Source: Pseudomonadota bacterium (lineage in GTDB: Bacteria > Pseudomonadota > Alphaproteobacteria > Azospirillales > Azospirillaceae). Taken from it: 64,000 bases of DNA. A program made the position numbers and the translations under genes. The notes beneath the pieces are model-generated. The model made no database searches and had not been told where the DNA came from. It was given only the letters and a program-made list of their open reading frames with translations. Shown in pieces: positions 35,598 through 44,882 of the stretch (the stretch's first letter is position 1; the number at the start of each line of letters is the position of its first letter). The stretch is from contig JAFAFA010000061.1 in NCBI GenBank assembly GCA_023423695.1, positions 62,001 through 126,000 of the forward strand, in the 5' to 3' direction.

Positions 35598-36386
35598 ATG
35601 ACGAAGTCCATCCTGTCCCCCATCCTGACTCGTGCCCTGGCCGCCACCCTGCCGATGCTGGCCGCAGTTTGCGCCGGACCGGCATCCGCCCAGACCGTGG
35701 AAGGAACCGGCCCGTCGAAGGTGATGATGTTCGACCGGCCGCCCAGCGTGGAGGAACTGCGGGAGGTTGTGACGCCGGAACCGAAGATCCGCACCCGCAG
35801 CATCGAGATCATCGGCGGAGCGGCCGGTGCCGCCGCCAAGCGCCCGCGCCCCATCGACGAGATCAACTACGGCACCGCGCCAACCCCGCCCGCGGCGCAG
35901 CCGGCCCCCCAATCCGATGTCCAGCCCACCGCCCAGCCTGCCGCCCAACCCGCGCCGAGCCGCCCTGCCCATAAGCAGCGCCGGCAGGAGGCGCGGATGG
36001 AGGCGCCGGCCGCCGAACCGTCCGCCGACACCGCCGTGCAGGCGGGCGAAGCGCCGCAAGGCTTCGGGTTCCGCATCAACTTCGCCCTCAATTCGGCCGA
36101 GATCCCGGCGGACTCAGCCTCCTACATCGACGCCGTCGGTGCGCTGATGAAGGAGGATCCGAATCTGGGACTGACGGTGGAGGGGCACACGGACGCCAGC
36201 GGCAGCCTTCCCTACAACATGCTGCTGTCGCAGCGGCGCGCGGTGTCGGTCGGCGAGTATCTTGTCCGTGTCCATCAGATCGATCCCAAGCGCATCACCG
36301 TGGACGGCAAGGGGCCGACCGCGCCGCTCGCCGCCAATCCCTATGACGGCCGCAACCGGCGCGTCGAATTCAAGCCGACCCATTGA
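35598..36386 (+). CDS. OmpA-family peptidoglycan-associated protein
   Basis: A 262-residue exported protein with signal peptide (LAATLPMLAAVCAGPASA). A Pro/Ala/Gln-rich linker precedes the OmpA C-terminal domain at about residues 157-262: GFRINFALNSAEIPADS, EGHTDASGSLPYN, LLSQRRAVSVGEYL. The Asp and Arg that grip diaminopimelate are present. GGAG lies six bases before ATG 35598. It likely ties the neighbouring outer-membrane machinery to the cell wall. Confidence 0.85.
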   Translation: MTKSILSPILTRALAATLPMLAAVCAGPASAQTVEGTGPSKVMMFDRPPSVEELREVVTPEPKIRTRSIEIIGGAAGAAAKRPRPIDEINYGTAPTPPAAQPAPQSDVQPTAQPAAQPAPSRPAHKQRRQEARMEAPAAEPSADTAVQAGEAPQGFGFRINFALNSAEIPADSASYIDAVGALMKEDPNLGLTVEGHTDASGSLPYNMLLSQRRAVSVGEYLVRVHQIDPKRITVDGKGPTAPLAANPYDGRNRRVEFKPTH

Positions 36387-36412
36387 GCGGCGGCCGGAAC
36401 GGAGGAGATGTC

Positions 36413-36769
36413 ATGAAACACGCCTTGCTCCTCGCCGCCTGCCTCGGCCTGGCCGTCACCGGTGCCGCCGACGCCACGCTGGTCCGCAAGAAGAGTCCGG
36501 AGAATTCCGGTGCCGCCAGCGGCGGTGCCCAGGGCGGGGTGGATGTCGCCCCGGCCGGCACGCGGGTCCGCGTCCAGTGCTGGCAGGACGGCCACAAGAT
36601 CATCGACGAGGCGGACCTTGCCGTCGTCTCTCTCAGCATCGCCAGCCAGATCAACGGGCTTCGCTTCCGCCGCAGCGGCGGGACGGATGGAACGGTGTCG
36701 GTGATGACGCAGTCCCGCACCGCCTGCCTGCTCGCCCCCGATGACGGAAAAGGCCGCAGCCGCGACTGA
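36413..36769 (+). CDS. Small exported hypothetical protein
   Basis: A 118-residue protein with signal peptide (KHALLLAACLGLAVTGAADA) and a mature part containing RVRVQCWQDGHKIIDEADL and a second Cys near the C-terminus that could form a disulfide. No family recognised. GGAGGAG lies five bases before the ATG. It is sandwiched between the OmpA and DUF4384 genes with short gaps, so it belongs to the same unit. Confidence 0.65.
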   Translation: MKHALLLAACLGLAVTGAADATLVRKKSPENSGAASGGAQGGVDVAPAGTRVRVQCWQDGHKIIDEADLAVVSLSIASQINGLRFRRSGGTDGTVSVMTQSRTACLLAPDDGKGRSRD

Positions 36770-36797
36770 TCCCCTCCCAAGCCACAAGGTGACCATC

Positions 36798-37931
36798 ATG
36801 TCCAAGAGAACTCTCTCCCATCTGCTGGGTGCCGCCGCCGTCGCGGCCCTGGGCTGCGGCCTCGCCTCCGGGGCGAGGGCGGAGGCCGTGGTGGTGGCGT
36901 CCAGCGCGCCCGGCTATGTCCAGGGCCAGCTCGTCGCCGACGGTCAGGCGGTCCGGCTTCCCGATGGAGCCAACGCGACGCTGCTGTTCGCCAACGGCCG
37001 GCTGCTGCGCCTGCGCGGCCCCTATGACGGGATCCCCGGCGAGATGGCCGACAGCGCCGTTTCGGCCCGTGCCGGCCCGGTCGATGAGCGCTTCATGCAG
37101 AGCGACCTGGGCGCGGCCCGCGCCTTGGGAAACCCGCTGGAGGCGGCGCTGGAGCGTGCGCTGGCGATCGACCCCTCCGTTCCCGGTGTCCAGTGTGTCA
37201 GGGCGGGAAGTCCGCCCACGCTGCGCCGTCCGGCAGATGCCGGGCTGGATGGCATGCTGCTGCAGGATACGGCCGCCGGAAAACGCGCGACGGTCAGTTG
37301 GACCGGCACCGGCTCGGCACCCTGGCCTCAGGGGCTGCCACTGACGGACGGAGCGGACATTGCGGCCCTGCGGCCGGATGGAACGCCGATCGGCACCTTG
37401 CATGTCCGCCTTGTGGATGCGACGGCCGGGGCGGCGCTGGCGGTGGGCATGGCCTCGGCCGGCTGCGCCGGGCAGATCGGCGCGGCGATGGCGGCCTTGC
37501 GCGACGCGACGGTGCCCCTTGCCCTCTTTCTCACCGCTGATCCGGCTTCCGGAGCCGCCTACCGGCCGGGCGAGGACATCCGGCTTCTGGTCCAGACCGA
37601 CCGCGACGCCCATCTTTACTGCTATCTGCGCAATGCGCGCGCCCAACTGATCCCCATTTTTCCGGCCGGCGCCACCATGAGCGCCCATGTGGCGGGCAAT
37701 GCGCCGGTCAGCCTGTCCGGTGACCGCATGCCCCTGCGGGCCGGCGACGGTCCCGCCGATCTGGAGGTGCGCTGCATCGCCGCCAGCCGCAATCTGGACG
37801 GCGAGATGCCCGGACGCGCCGACGCCTTCCGCCCGCTGGCGGAGGAGGCCGCCGTCCAGCTCGACCGCGCGGTGTCCCGCCTGCGAGAGACCGAAGTGGC
37901 ATCCGCACAGCTCGTCCTGAAGGTTCGCTGA
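36798..37931 (+). CDS. Exported DUF4384 protein
   Basis: A 377-residue periplasmic protein with signal peptide (LLGAAAVAALGCGLASGARA). A FecR/iron-sensor-like strand region (LVADGQAVRLPDGANATLLF) is near the N-terminus, and a DUF4384 domain at about residues 254-310 (YRPGEDIRLLVQTDRDAHLYCYL) closely parallels that of the CsgG-like lipoprotein (YRAGEALVVRMQPTADGFVYCYY). DUF4384 is often next to caspase-like and OmpA genes, as here. AAGGTGA precedes the ATG; eight bases separate it from the cyclase gene. Confidence 0.8.
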   Translation: MSKRTLSHLLGAAAVAALGCGLASGARAEAVVVASSAPGYVQGQLVADGQAVRLPDGANATLLFANGRLLRLRGPYDGIPGEMADSAVSARAGPVDERFMQSDLGAARALGNPLEAALERALAIDPSVPGVQCVRAGSPPTLRRPADAGLDGMLLQDTAAGKRATVSWTGTGSAPWPQGLPLTDGADIAALRPDGTPIGTLHVRLVDATAGAALAVGMASAGCAGQIGAAMAALRDATVPLALFLTADPASGAAYRPGEDIRLLVQTDRDAHLYCYLRNARAQLIPIFPAGATMSAHVAGNAPVSLSGDRMPLRAGDGPADLEVRCIAASRNLDGEMPGRADAFRPLAEEAAVQLDRAVSRLRETEVASAQLVLKVR

Positions 37932-37939
37932 GGAGCCGC

Positions 37940-39838
37940 ATGGACGGTGCACCCGCGACCCCCAGGGAGAGACAGCCGGCCTCCCCCGCCGTAAAGCCGG
38001 AGCCGCCGGAGCCCGGCCGGCGCCGCTGGCCGGGGATGCGGCTGGCCGTGGCCGTCGTTCTGGGAAGCACGCTGATGGCGCTTGCCGCCGCAAGGCTGGT
38101 GCCGCCGCTGCGCACCGCCGACGAGAGCCTGGGCGACCGGCTGATCGCAACCTCGGCACCGGCCCGGCCGCAGCATCCGGGCATCGCGCTGGTGCTGTTC
38201 GGCGAGGACAGTTTCGCCGGGCTGGCCTGCCGGTCGCCGGTGGATCGCGGCATGCTGGCCGACATGATCGGCGTATTGGAGGCGGCCCGGGTGCGCGCCA
38301 TCGGCATCGACGTGCTGTTCGACCAGCCGACCCTGCCGGCGCTTGACGAGCGGCTGCGCCGCGCCATGCTCGGCGCATCGGTTCCGGTGGTGGCGATCAC
38401 GGCCCTGGATCAGACGCCGCTGACCGAACGGCAACGATACTTTCTGAACGGATTCACCGAAGGGTTGCCGCGCGGCCATGCCAATCTGGCGAAGGACCGT
38501 CTGGACGCCGCCGTGCGCTGGCATGTCCCCTTCGGCGGCGACGGCACCCCCAGCCTGCCGGTGCAGCTCGCCCGCGTCGGCGGCGTGTCCGGCGTGCCGG
38601 CTGAGCCCTTCCGCATCGACTGGCATGGCCGGCCGGACGGCGCCACCGCTCCCTTCCCGGTCTATCCCGCGGAGGCGGTCGCCCTGCTGCCCAAGGACTG
38701 GCTGGTCGGGCGGATGGTGCTGGTCGGGACGGCGCTGGCGGGAATCGACCAGCACCGCACGCCGCTGTCCCCCGCCGGATCCTCGACGGCGGGGGTGGAG
38801 ATCGAGGCGCATGTGCTGGCCCAGCTGCTCGACGGGCGGAGCAGCCCGCGCCTGCCCGTCGCGGGGGAAGCGGCGCTGGCGCTGCTGATGGCGGCGGCCG
38901 GGGTGGCGGTGGCGCTGGCCGGGTTGCCATTGTGGCTGCTGGCCTCGGTGGGTCTGCTTCTGCCGGCGGCGGGCTGGGCCGGCGTTGCGGCGCTGTTCGC
39001 GGCGGGCGGACCGCTGGTGCCGCTGGTGGCGCCCTCGCTGGCCTGGGTCGCCGGCATCGCCGCCATGACCGTGCAGCTGTCGCTGCGGGAGCGGGCCGAC
39101 CGGCGCGTCATGATGCAGCTGTTCGCCAACCACGTCTCCCAGCCGGTGGCGGAGGAGATCTGGCGGGAACGGGCGACCTTCATGGCCGGCAACCGCCCAC
39201 GCCCGCAGCAGCTGACCGCCACCGTGCTGTTTTCAGACATCGAAGGCTTCACCACCATCTGCGAAGCGCTGGAGCCGGAGCCGCTGATCCGCTGGCTGGA
39301 GGGCTATCTCGATGCCATGGTGCGCATCGTCACCGCCAATGACGGGGTGGTGCTGCGCTTCGTCGGCGATGCGGTCCTGGCGGTCTTCGGCGCGCCGGTC
39401 GCCCGCACCACGCAGGCGCAGATCGACGCCGATGCCGCCCGCGCCGTCCGCTGCGCCCTGCAGATGGGGCGGGAACTGGTCGCGCTGAACCGCCAGTGGC
39501 AGGCGGAGGGGCTGCCTCCGGTCGGCATCCGCGTCGGCCTGCACACCGGCCCCCTGGTGGCCGGCAGCCTGGGCGGGCTGCGCCACAGCGAATATTCGCT
39601 GCTGGGGGACACCGCCAACACCGCCGCCCGGCTGGAGGCCTACGGCAAGCTGGTCGAGGCCCGGACGTCCCGTCATTGCCGCATCATCATCGGCGATCCG
39701 ACTTGGCAGGCAGTGCGGCAGGCGGTGCGAGGCCGCTACGCGGCGCTGCCGGTGGGAGAAGTGGCGCTGAAGGGCAAGACCCGGACGGTACGCATCTGGC
39801 TGTTGGTCGACGACGGTGGAGTCGATCTTTGCGGATGA
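37940..39838 (+). CDS. CHASE2-domain adenylate/guanylate cyclase
   Basis: A 632-residue membrane receptor cyclase: one N-terminal membrane helix, a periplasmic CHASE2 sensor (about 55-305), three helices (about 308-382), then a class III cyclase domain (about 426-627). Metal ligands Asp433 (VLFSDIEGF) and Asp477 (RFVGDAVL) are present, as are the transition-state Asn/Arg in GDTANTAARLE. The adenine-choosing Lys position reads Arg (LRFVGD), so cAMP versus cGMP is open. A CRP-family gene lies 4 kb away. GAGGAG precedes the ATG. Confidence 0.9.
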   Translation: MDGAPATPRERQPASPAVKPEPPEPGRRRWPGMRLAVAVVLGSTLMALAAARLVPPLRTADESLGDRLIATSAPARPQHPGIALVLFGEDSFAGLACRSPVDRGMLADMIGVLEAARVRAIGIDVLFDQPTLPALDERLRRAMLGASVPVVAITALDQTPLTERQRYFLNGFTEGLPRGHANLAKDRLDAAVRWHVPFGGDGTPSLPVQLARVGGVSGVPAEPFRIDWHGRPDGATAPFPVYPAEAVALLPKDWLVGRMVLVGTALAGIDQHRTPLSPAGSSTAGVEIEAHVLAQLLDGRSSPRLPVAGEAALALLMAAAGVAVALAGLPLWLLASVGLLLPAAGWAGVAALFAAGGPLVPLVAPSLAWVAGIAAMTVQLSLRERADRRVMMQLFANHVSQPVAEEIWRERATFMAGNRPRPQQLTATVLFSDIEGFTTICEALEPEPLIRWLEGYLDAMVRIVTANDGVVLRFVGDAVLAVFGAPVARTTQAQIDADAARAVRCALQMGRELVALNRQWQAEGLPPVGIRVGLHTGPLVAGSLGGLRHSEYSLLGDTANTAARLEAYGKLVEARTSRHCRIIIGDPTWQAVRQAVRGRYAALPVGEVALKGKTRTVRIWLLVDDGGVDLCG

Positions 39839-40098
39839 GGATTTTCAGAACTCGTTTGCGATGCGCGCAGTAATCCATTCGGTTCCTCACCTCCTCTTTT
39901 GCTGGAGTTAGGCGGAAGAGGCGTCTTGGCATCGGTTTCGGTCGTGGGTATCCTTCTTCCATCCATGACGGATTGCCGGCAATTTCCGGAAATATTCTGA
40001 ACAGCCCATCGCTGTGCGCCGTAAGCCTGGCCGGCTGACCCGTCGATGGATCAAGTCGATGGAGTGCGGCGCCTCTTTGCTCAGGTACGGAGGCGGGG

Positions 40099-42873
40099 AT
40101 GGTGGGACCGGTCGGACCCTGCCGAAAGGTTTTCGCGGTGCTTGTGCTCCTGCTGTTGGTCGCGGGACCGGTGGGGTTTGCGCGCGCCGCCGGACCTGCA
40201 GCTTCTGGAGCGACCTCTGGCCAGCCGTCCGGCGGCGCCGCGCCGGAAAGCCGTCTCGCCTTGGTCATCGGCGTCAGCAATTACCGCAACGCGCCGGAAC
40301 TGCTGAACCCGCGCAACGATGCACGCGCCATCGGCGAAGCGCTGCGCGCCTTGAACTTCACGGTGGACGAACAGTACGACCTGGACGCCCGCGGCTTCGC
40401 CACCGCCCTGCGCCAGTTCGGCCTGAAGGCCTCGCAGGCCGACGTGGCGGTGATCTTCTACGCCGGGCACGGCATCCAGGTGAACGGCGTCAACTATCTG
40501 CTGCCCGCCGACGCCCAGCTGGAGCGGGAGCGCGATCTGGTCTATGAGGCGATCCCGCTGAACCTGCCGATGGGCGAACTGGCGGGCGCGCGCAAGCTCG
40601 GCATCCTCATCCTCGACGCCTGCCGCAACAATCCCTTCGTCGACCGCCTGACCCGCAGCGGGTCGAACCGCAACCAGGCGCATCCGGGCCTCGGCAGCGT
40701 GGACGACACGCCCAGCGACACGCTGGTGGCGATGGCGACCCGCGCCGACCAGTTGGCGGAGGACGGCACCGGCGACCACAGCCCCTTCAGCGCGGCGCTG
40801 CTCCAGCATCTCCAGACGCCGGGTCTTGAGCTGAGCCTGTTCTTCCGCAATGTGCGCGATACGGTGAAGCAGGCCACCAACGGCCGGCAGGAGCCCTTCG
40901 TCTACGGATCGCTCGGCGCCACGCCCTTCTATTTCAACCCGCGCCCGCCCAACCGGCCGCCGGTGCTGGGCGAGCTTCGGGCGCTGACACTGCTCGACCG
41001 CGCCAGCCCGGAACCGCTGGCGCCCGGCAAGCCGACCGACCCCGACGACGATCAGATGTATGCCCGCGTCACCGGTCTGCCGCGCGGCGGCACCGTCCGC
41101 GTCGGGGAGCGCAGCGTTCTGATCGGCGATTACCTGACGGTGGAGCAGCTGGCCGCCACCAGCTTCAAACCAGACGGCAGCTTCCGCGGGGAGGCCGGCG
41201 CCTTCGAGTTCCTGGTGTCCGACGGCCGCGGCGGCACGGTCACCGGCACCATCCCCGTCACCATCCGGCCGAGCAACCAGCCGCCGGTCGTGGTGGCGGA
41301 CCGCAAGCTGCGCGTCGCCGGCAACCCGATGGGGATCGATGCCCCGGCCGACCCGGACGGGGATACGCTGTCCGTCACCGTCACCGCCGTGCCGGACCGC
41401 GGCAGCGTCCGCAACGGCACCGCCGTAGTGAAGCCCGGCGACCGGCTGAGCGTGGAGGCGCTGACCGCCCTGACCTTCGACCCGGAAGCCGCGGCACCGG
41501 GGCCGGCCGGCAGCTTGCGCTACAGCGTCGATGACGGGCGCGGCGGCGTCGCCACGGCCAGCGTGGGCGTGGAGATCGCGCCGCCGGGGACCACGCCGGT
41601 GGCGGACCTGGAGGACAGCGTCTGGAAACGCGTCCAGGCCAGCAGGGAGCCCGGCGACTATCAGGCCTTCCTGCAGCTGTTCGGTGGCAGCGGCTATGCC
41701 CCGATCGCCCGCCGCCAACTGGAGAATCTGAAGCTCGCCGGCAAGCCGGCGGAGACAGCGTCCCAACCGAAAACAGAACAACCGAAAACAGAGCCCAGGG
41801 CGGAGGTCGCGCTGGGTCCCGGACTGGAACCGGCCGATCCCGGACGCTACACCGTCACCGCCGACGGCGTCCTGCGTGCGACGCCGGCAAACGGCGGCGC
41901 ACGGGTCGGCCGGGTGGCTCGTGGGGCGACCGTCCAGGTGCTCGGCCGTGTGCCGGAGGGCGGATGGTACCGCATCGCGCTGGAGGACGGCACGCAGGGC
42001 TTCGTCGCCGCCGCCCTGTTGAAGCACGAGCCGCTGCCCGTTCCGCAGGCCACCGCACCACAGCCCGCGCCCCAGCCGGCCGAACCCCAGGTGGCGGCTG
42101 CGGCTCCAGCTCCGGTTCCGGCGGCCCCGGCCAACGGGGCGGCGCGCAACCATGGGGCCGGCAACAGCTTCCAGGACTGCCCGACCTGCCCGGTGCTGGT
42201 GCGGGTGCCGGCCGGCAGCTTCATGATGGGGAACGACAAGGGCGACCCGTCGGAGCGGCCGGTCCACCGTGTCACCATCGCCAAACCCTTCGCGCTCGGC
42301 ATGTATGAGGTGACGGTCGGCGAATGGCGCGCCTGCATGCAGGAGGGTGGCTGCACCGACATGCCGCGCATGGTCAAGGTCACCGACATGTCGCCCGTTC
42401 ACAATCTGCATTGGCAGGATGCCCAGGCCTATGTGGCTTGGCTCAGCCGCAAGACCGGGCAGCGTTATCGCCTGCCGAGCGAGGCGGAATGGGAGTTCGC
42501 CGCACGGGCCGGGACCACCACGCCCTATTGGTGGGGAGCGGGCGCGGAAGTTCAGGCCGACTGCGACGATTGCGGCGGCCCGCACGAACACCTGACGCCC
42601 GCCGCGGTCGGCAGCTACAAGCCTAACCCCTTCGGCCTGCACGACATGAACGGCGGGGTCGCGGAGTGGGTGGCCGATTGCTGGAACCGCAATTACCAGG
42701 GCGCGCCCGCCGACGGCAGCGCCTGGACCCAGGGCAACTGCCGCAAGCGGGTGCTGCGCGGCGGTTCCTGGCGCGACCGGCTGGAGGTGATCAACGGCAC
42801 CGTGCGCAACAGCTACGATGTCGACGTGCGCTATCTCACCAACGGCTTCCGCGTCGCGCGGGAGGTGAACTGA
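40099..42873 (+). CDS. Caspase-family protein with SH3 and FGE-sulfatase domains
   Basis: A 924-residue exported protein. Signal peptide; C14 caspase domain (about 50-270) with catalytic His124 (YAGHGIQ) and Cys175 (LDACRNNPF); two tandem cadherin-like beta domains (about 286-394 and 394-495, each ending in DGRGG); a Pro/Lys linker; a bacterial SH3 domain (about 575-642); and a C-terminal FGE/SUMF1-like domain (about 697-924: VPAGSFMMGN, LPSEAEWEFAARAG, RGGSW). The FGE part lacks the Cys pair needed by true formylglycine-generating enzymes. GGAGG lies six bases before the ATG. It likely acts as an envelope protease or scaffold. Confidence 0.88.
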   Translation: MVGPVGPCRKVFAVLVLLLLVAGPVGFARAAGPAASGATSGQPSGGAAPESRLALVIGVSNYRNAPELLNPRNDARAIGEALRALNFTVDEQYDLDARGFATALRQFGLKASQADVAVIFYAGHGIQVNGVNYLLPADAQLERERDLVYEAIPLNLPMGELAGARKLGILILDACRNNPFVDRLTRSGSNRNQAHPGLGSVDDTPSDTLVAMATRADQLAEDGTGDHSPFSAALLQHLQTPGLELSLFFRNVRDTVKQATNGRQEPFVYGSLGATPFYFNPRPPNRPPVLGELRALTLLDRASPEPLAPGKPTDPDDDQMYARVTGLPRGGTVRVGERSVLIGDYLTVEQLAATSFKPDGSFRGEAGAFEFLVSDGRGGTVTGTIPVTIRPSNQPPVVVADRKLRVAGNPMGIDAPADPDGDTLSVTVTAVPDRGSVRNGTAVVKPGDRLSVEALTALTFDPEAAAPGPAGSLRYSVDDGRGGVATASVGVEIAPPGTTPVADLEDSVWKRVQASREPGDYQAFLQLFGGSGYAPIARRQLENLKLAGKPAETASQPKTEQPKTEPRAEVALGPGLEPADPGRYTVTADGVLRATPANGGARVGRVARGATVQVLGRVPEGGWYRIALEDGTQGFVAAALLKHEPLPVPQATAPQPAPQPAEPQVAAAAPAPVPAAPANGAARNHGAGNSFQDCPTCPVLVRVPAGSFMMGNDKGDPSERPVHRVTIAKPFALGMYEVTVGEWRACMQEGGCTDMPRMVKVTDMSPVHNLHWQDAQAYVAWLSRKTGQRYRLPSEAEWEFAARAGTTTPYWWGAGAEVQADCDDCGGPHEHLTPAAVGSYKPNPFGLHDMNGGVAEWVADCWNRNYQGAPADGSAWTQGNCRKRVLRGGSWRDRLEVINGTVRNSYDVDVRYLTNGFRVAREVN

Positions 42874-42879
42874 CCGGGT

Positions 42880-43575
42880 TCAGCGCTGGACTGTGACGGT
42901 CGTCTGGGTCGCGCGGTTGTGCCTGCCGACGGCGGTGTTGGTCGTGGTGTTCACATTGTTGAACTGCACGCCGCCGTGGGCCAGTGCCGCAGGCAGATGC
43001 GGCAGCGGCCCGGCGGTGCTCATCAGCAGGTCCAGCGTCGACGGACCTTGCGGCTTGGCGGGCGGAGCGGGTGCTGGTTCCGGTTCGGGTGCCGGTGCGG
43101 GAGCGGCGGTTTCCACCGGTCCGGTGCTGCCGTCGGACAGCTGCTGCTGGCTGATGTTGCCGTCGCCGAAGGCGAAGTTCAGCGCGCTGTTGAAATTGTT
43201 CACGATGAAGGGCGCGTCGATGAAGGTGAAGCTTGGGTCGACCGTCTGCACCGGCGGCTGGCGGCTGGCGGCCAGCGGCTGCCCCTTGCTGAAGCCTGCG
43301 AGATAGCCGGCGTCCCCGCGGATTCGGGTGATCGACTGCTGGTGCATGGACGATCGGCTGACCGACGGGTTGGTCACCATCGCGCTGGGAGGAGCGCCGC
43401 GGCGGGTCGGGTCCACCGATACCGGCAGGCGCGGCGTCTGGGCGAAGGCCTGCGCCATCGCAGCGCCGGGGATCGGGCCGGGCGGAAAGGCGATGCCGCC
43501 GGTCACCTGTGCGGCGGCCGTCCCGGCGGTCAGCAGCAGGGCGGTGGACAGCAGGATGATGCGGGGCGACGGCAT
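42880..43575 (-). CDS. Exported protein carrying one copy of the Gly/Asn/Gln repeat
   Basis: A 231-residue secreted protein (signal peptide IILLSTALLLTAGTAAA). The C-terminus NTAVGRHNRATQTTVTVQR lines up with the repeats of the protein at 45973-46515 (NTAAGIGNTALQHGTVLQR) at the N, T, A, G, N, A, Q and QR positions. A second Asn/Gln stretch (NSALNFAFGDGNISQQQ) is in the middle. This suggests an accessory or anchoring subunit of the same fibre. It is convergent with the caspase gene, six bases apart, and follows the CRP gene. GGGAG precedes ATG 43575. Confidence 0.7.
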   Translation of the reverse strand: MPSPRIILLSTALLLTAGTAAAQVTGGIAFPPGPIPGAAMAQAFAQTPRLPVSVDPTRRGAPPSAMVTNPSVSRSSMHQQSITRIRGDAGYLAGFSKGQPLAASRQPPVQTVDPSFTFIDAPFIVNNFNSALNFAFGDGNISQQQLSDGSTGPVETAAPAPAPEPEPAPAPPAKPQGPSTLDLLMSTAGPLPHLPAALAHGGVQFNNVNTTTNTAVGRHNRATQTTVTVQR

Positions 43576-43688
43576 GGGGGCTCCCTCAAAACTGTTGGCC
43601 GGGACGATGCAGGGCATGGGGAGCAGGGTAATGCCGCCCGGAAGCGGATGCTGTGGCGCGGCTCACAGGCTGGCGTTGAAGGGCATGT

Positions 43689-44399
43689 TCAGTCGCAGGA
43701 TTGGGCGATCTCGTCCAGCGCCTGGACATCGCGGATGACGATGCAGCCGGCATCCATCCCGATCACGCCGGCGCGCTGCCATTCGTTCAGCAGCTTGTTG
43801 ACGCTCTCCCGCGACACGCCGACGAGACAGCCCAACTGCTGCTGCGACAGCTTGATGTCCAGCCGCAATCCCTCCGGCCCCAGCCGCCCGAAGGCCTCGC
43901 CCAGCCGTTTCAGCGCGCGGGCGAAGCGGGAGGGCGCTTCCAGGAACAGCGTGTCCTCCAGATGCTCGCTGGTCTGGCGCAGCCGCTTGCACAGCACGCC
44001 GATGATGCGGAGCGCCAAATCCGGCCTTGCCGTCAGCACCGGCATCAGTTGCGACCGGTCGAGCACCAGCAGATCGGTTTCCTCCAGCGCCACCGCGTCG
44101 GCGGTGCGTGGCTCGCCGTCCAGCAGGGCGATCTCGCCGAACAAGCCGCCCTTGTTGATGATGCTCAGCACCAGCTCCTTGCCGTCCATGGAATGGCAGC
44201 AGATCTTCACCCGGCCGCGGATGACCGCCATCATGCTGTCGCCGGGGTCGCCTTTCTGGAAGATCATGGCGCCGCGCGGGTGGTGGGAGAGCCGTGCGGC
44301 GGTCGCCAGCCGGTGCCGTTCCTCGCGCTCCAGATGCTTGAGCAGGAAATGCCCGGCGAGGACGAGATCCTTGTCGAAGTTGATCCGTATCGCGGTCAT
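43689..44399 (-). CDS. CRP/FNR-family transcriptional regulator
   Basis: A 236-residue CRP-fold regulator: cyclic-nucleotide-binding domain (GDPGDSMMAVIRGRVKI, GLFGEIALLDGEPRTADAVA with the Glu and Arg-Thr that hold the phosphate/ribose), dimer helix, and winged helix LSQQQLGCLVGVSRESVNKLLNEW. No Cys cluster for an FNR iron-sulfur centre is seen, so a nucleotide effector is likely. The start at 44399 has GGGGG nearby. It may read the product of the CHASE2 cyclase and control the repeat-protein genes beside it. Confidence 0.88.
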   Translation of the reverse strand: MTAIRINFDKDLVLAGHFLLKHLEREERHRLATAARLSHHPRGAMIFQKGDPGDSMMAVIRGRVKICCHSMDGKELVLSIINKGGLFGEIALLDGEPRTADAVALEETDLLVLDRSQLMPVLTARPDLALRIIGVLCKRLRQTSEHLEDTLFLEAPSRFARALKRLGEAFGRLGPEGLRLDIKLSQQQLGCLVGVSRESVNKLLNEWQRAGVIGMDAGCIVIRDVQALDEIAQSCD

Positions 44400-44534
44400 G
44401 GCTGCCCCCTGGCTGACATCGCGGGCCGGTCCTCTAACCAGGGCATGGTACGCCGGCAACCGCTCCGTTCCCCACCGTCAAGGGCGGTACGCCGTCCTTG
44501 GCGCTTCTGCTCCGTTCGTGTGCGGCCCGAACAC

Positions 44535-44564
44535 AAAAAAGGCGGCCGGCGCTGGCCGGTCGCC
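44535..44564 (-). terminator. Rho-independent terminator after the small secreted gene
   Basis: Arms GGCGGCCGGC (44541-44550) and GCCGGTCGCC (44555-44564), with one G-U pair and a 4-base loop. On the minus strand the stem is followed by six U (A-tract 44535-44540). It closes the 45739-44597 unit. CTTTT on the other side may make it bidirectional. Confidence 0.88.
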
Positions 44565-44596
44565 CTTTTCGTGATGATGGGAGGGCGGATGCCCCC

Positions 44597-44857
44597 TCAG
44601 CGGAAGATCTCCTTGGGCGGCAGCGGCTGCGGGTTCAGGGCGCGGTCGCCGCCGTATGTGGGACCCGGCGTGATCCCCGGCAGGAATCTCGTGCCGCAGG
44701 TCAGGCAGGGCGGCGGCTTCGGAATGCCGGGCGACGGCTGGAGGATGGTCGGACCGACCGTGGTGGCCCGCGTGTAGGACATGGTCGGCGTCGCGGCGAA
44801 GGCCGGCGCCGCGGCGATGGAGGCGAGCGTCAGCGACAGGGTCAGAAGGCGGGTCAT
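44597..44857 (-). CDS. Small exported hypothetical protein
   Basis: An 86-residue protein with signal peptide (RLLTLSLTLASIAAAPAFA) and a Pro-rich mature part containing CLTCG and the motif LNPQPLPPKE. The latter phrase is known from small proteins of the same kind in other alphaproteobacteria, but I cannot name a function. GGAG lies eight bases before the ATG. It is the last gene of a three-gene unit that begins with a repeat protein, and a good terminator follows. Confidence 0.65.
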   Translation of the reverse strand: MTRLLTLSLTLASIAAAPAFAATPTMSYTRATTVGPTILQPSPGIPKPPPCLTCGTRFLPGITPGPTYGGDRALNPQPLPPKEIFR

Positions 44858-44882
44858 GACAATGTCTCCGGTTCGGTTGGGA

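Noticed and set aside
42190..42873. True formylglycine-generating enzyme activity for the caspase protein's last domain
   Set aside because: The Cys pair needed for the chemistry is missing near the end (RNSYDVDVRYLTNGFR), and no sulfatase gene is nearby.
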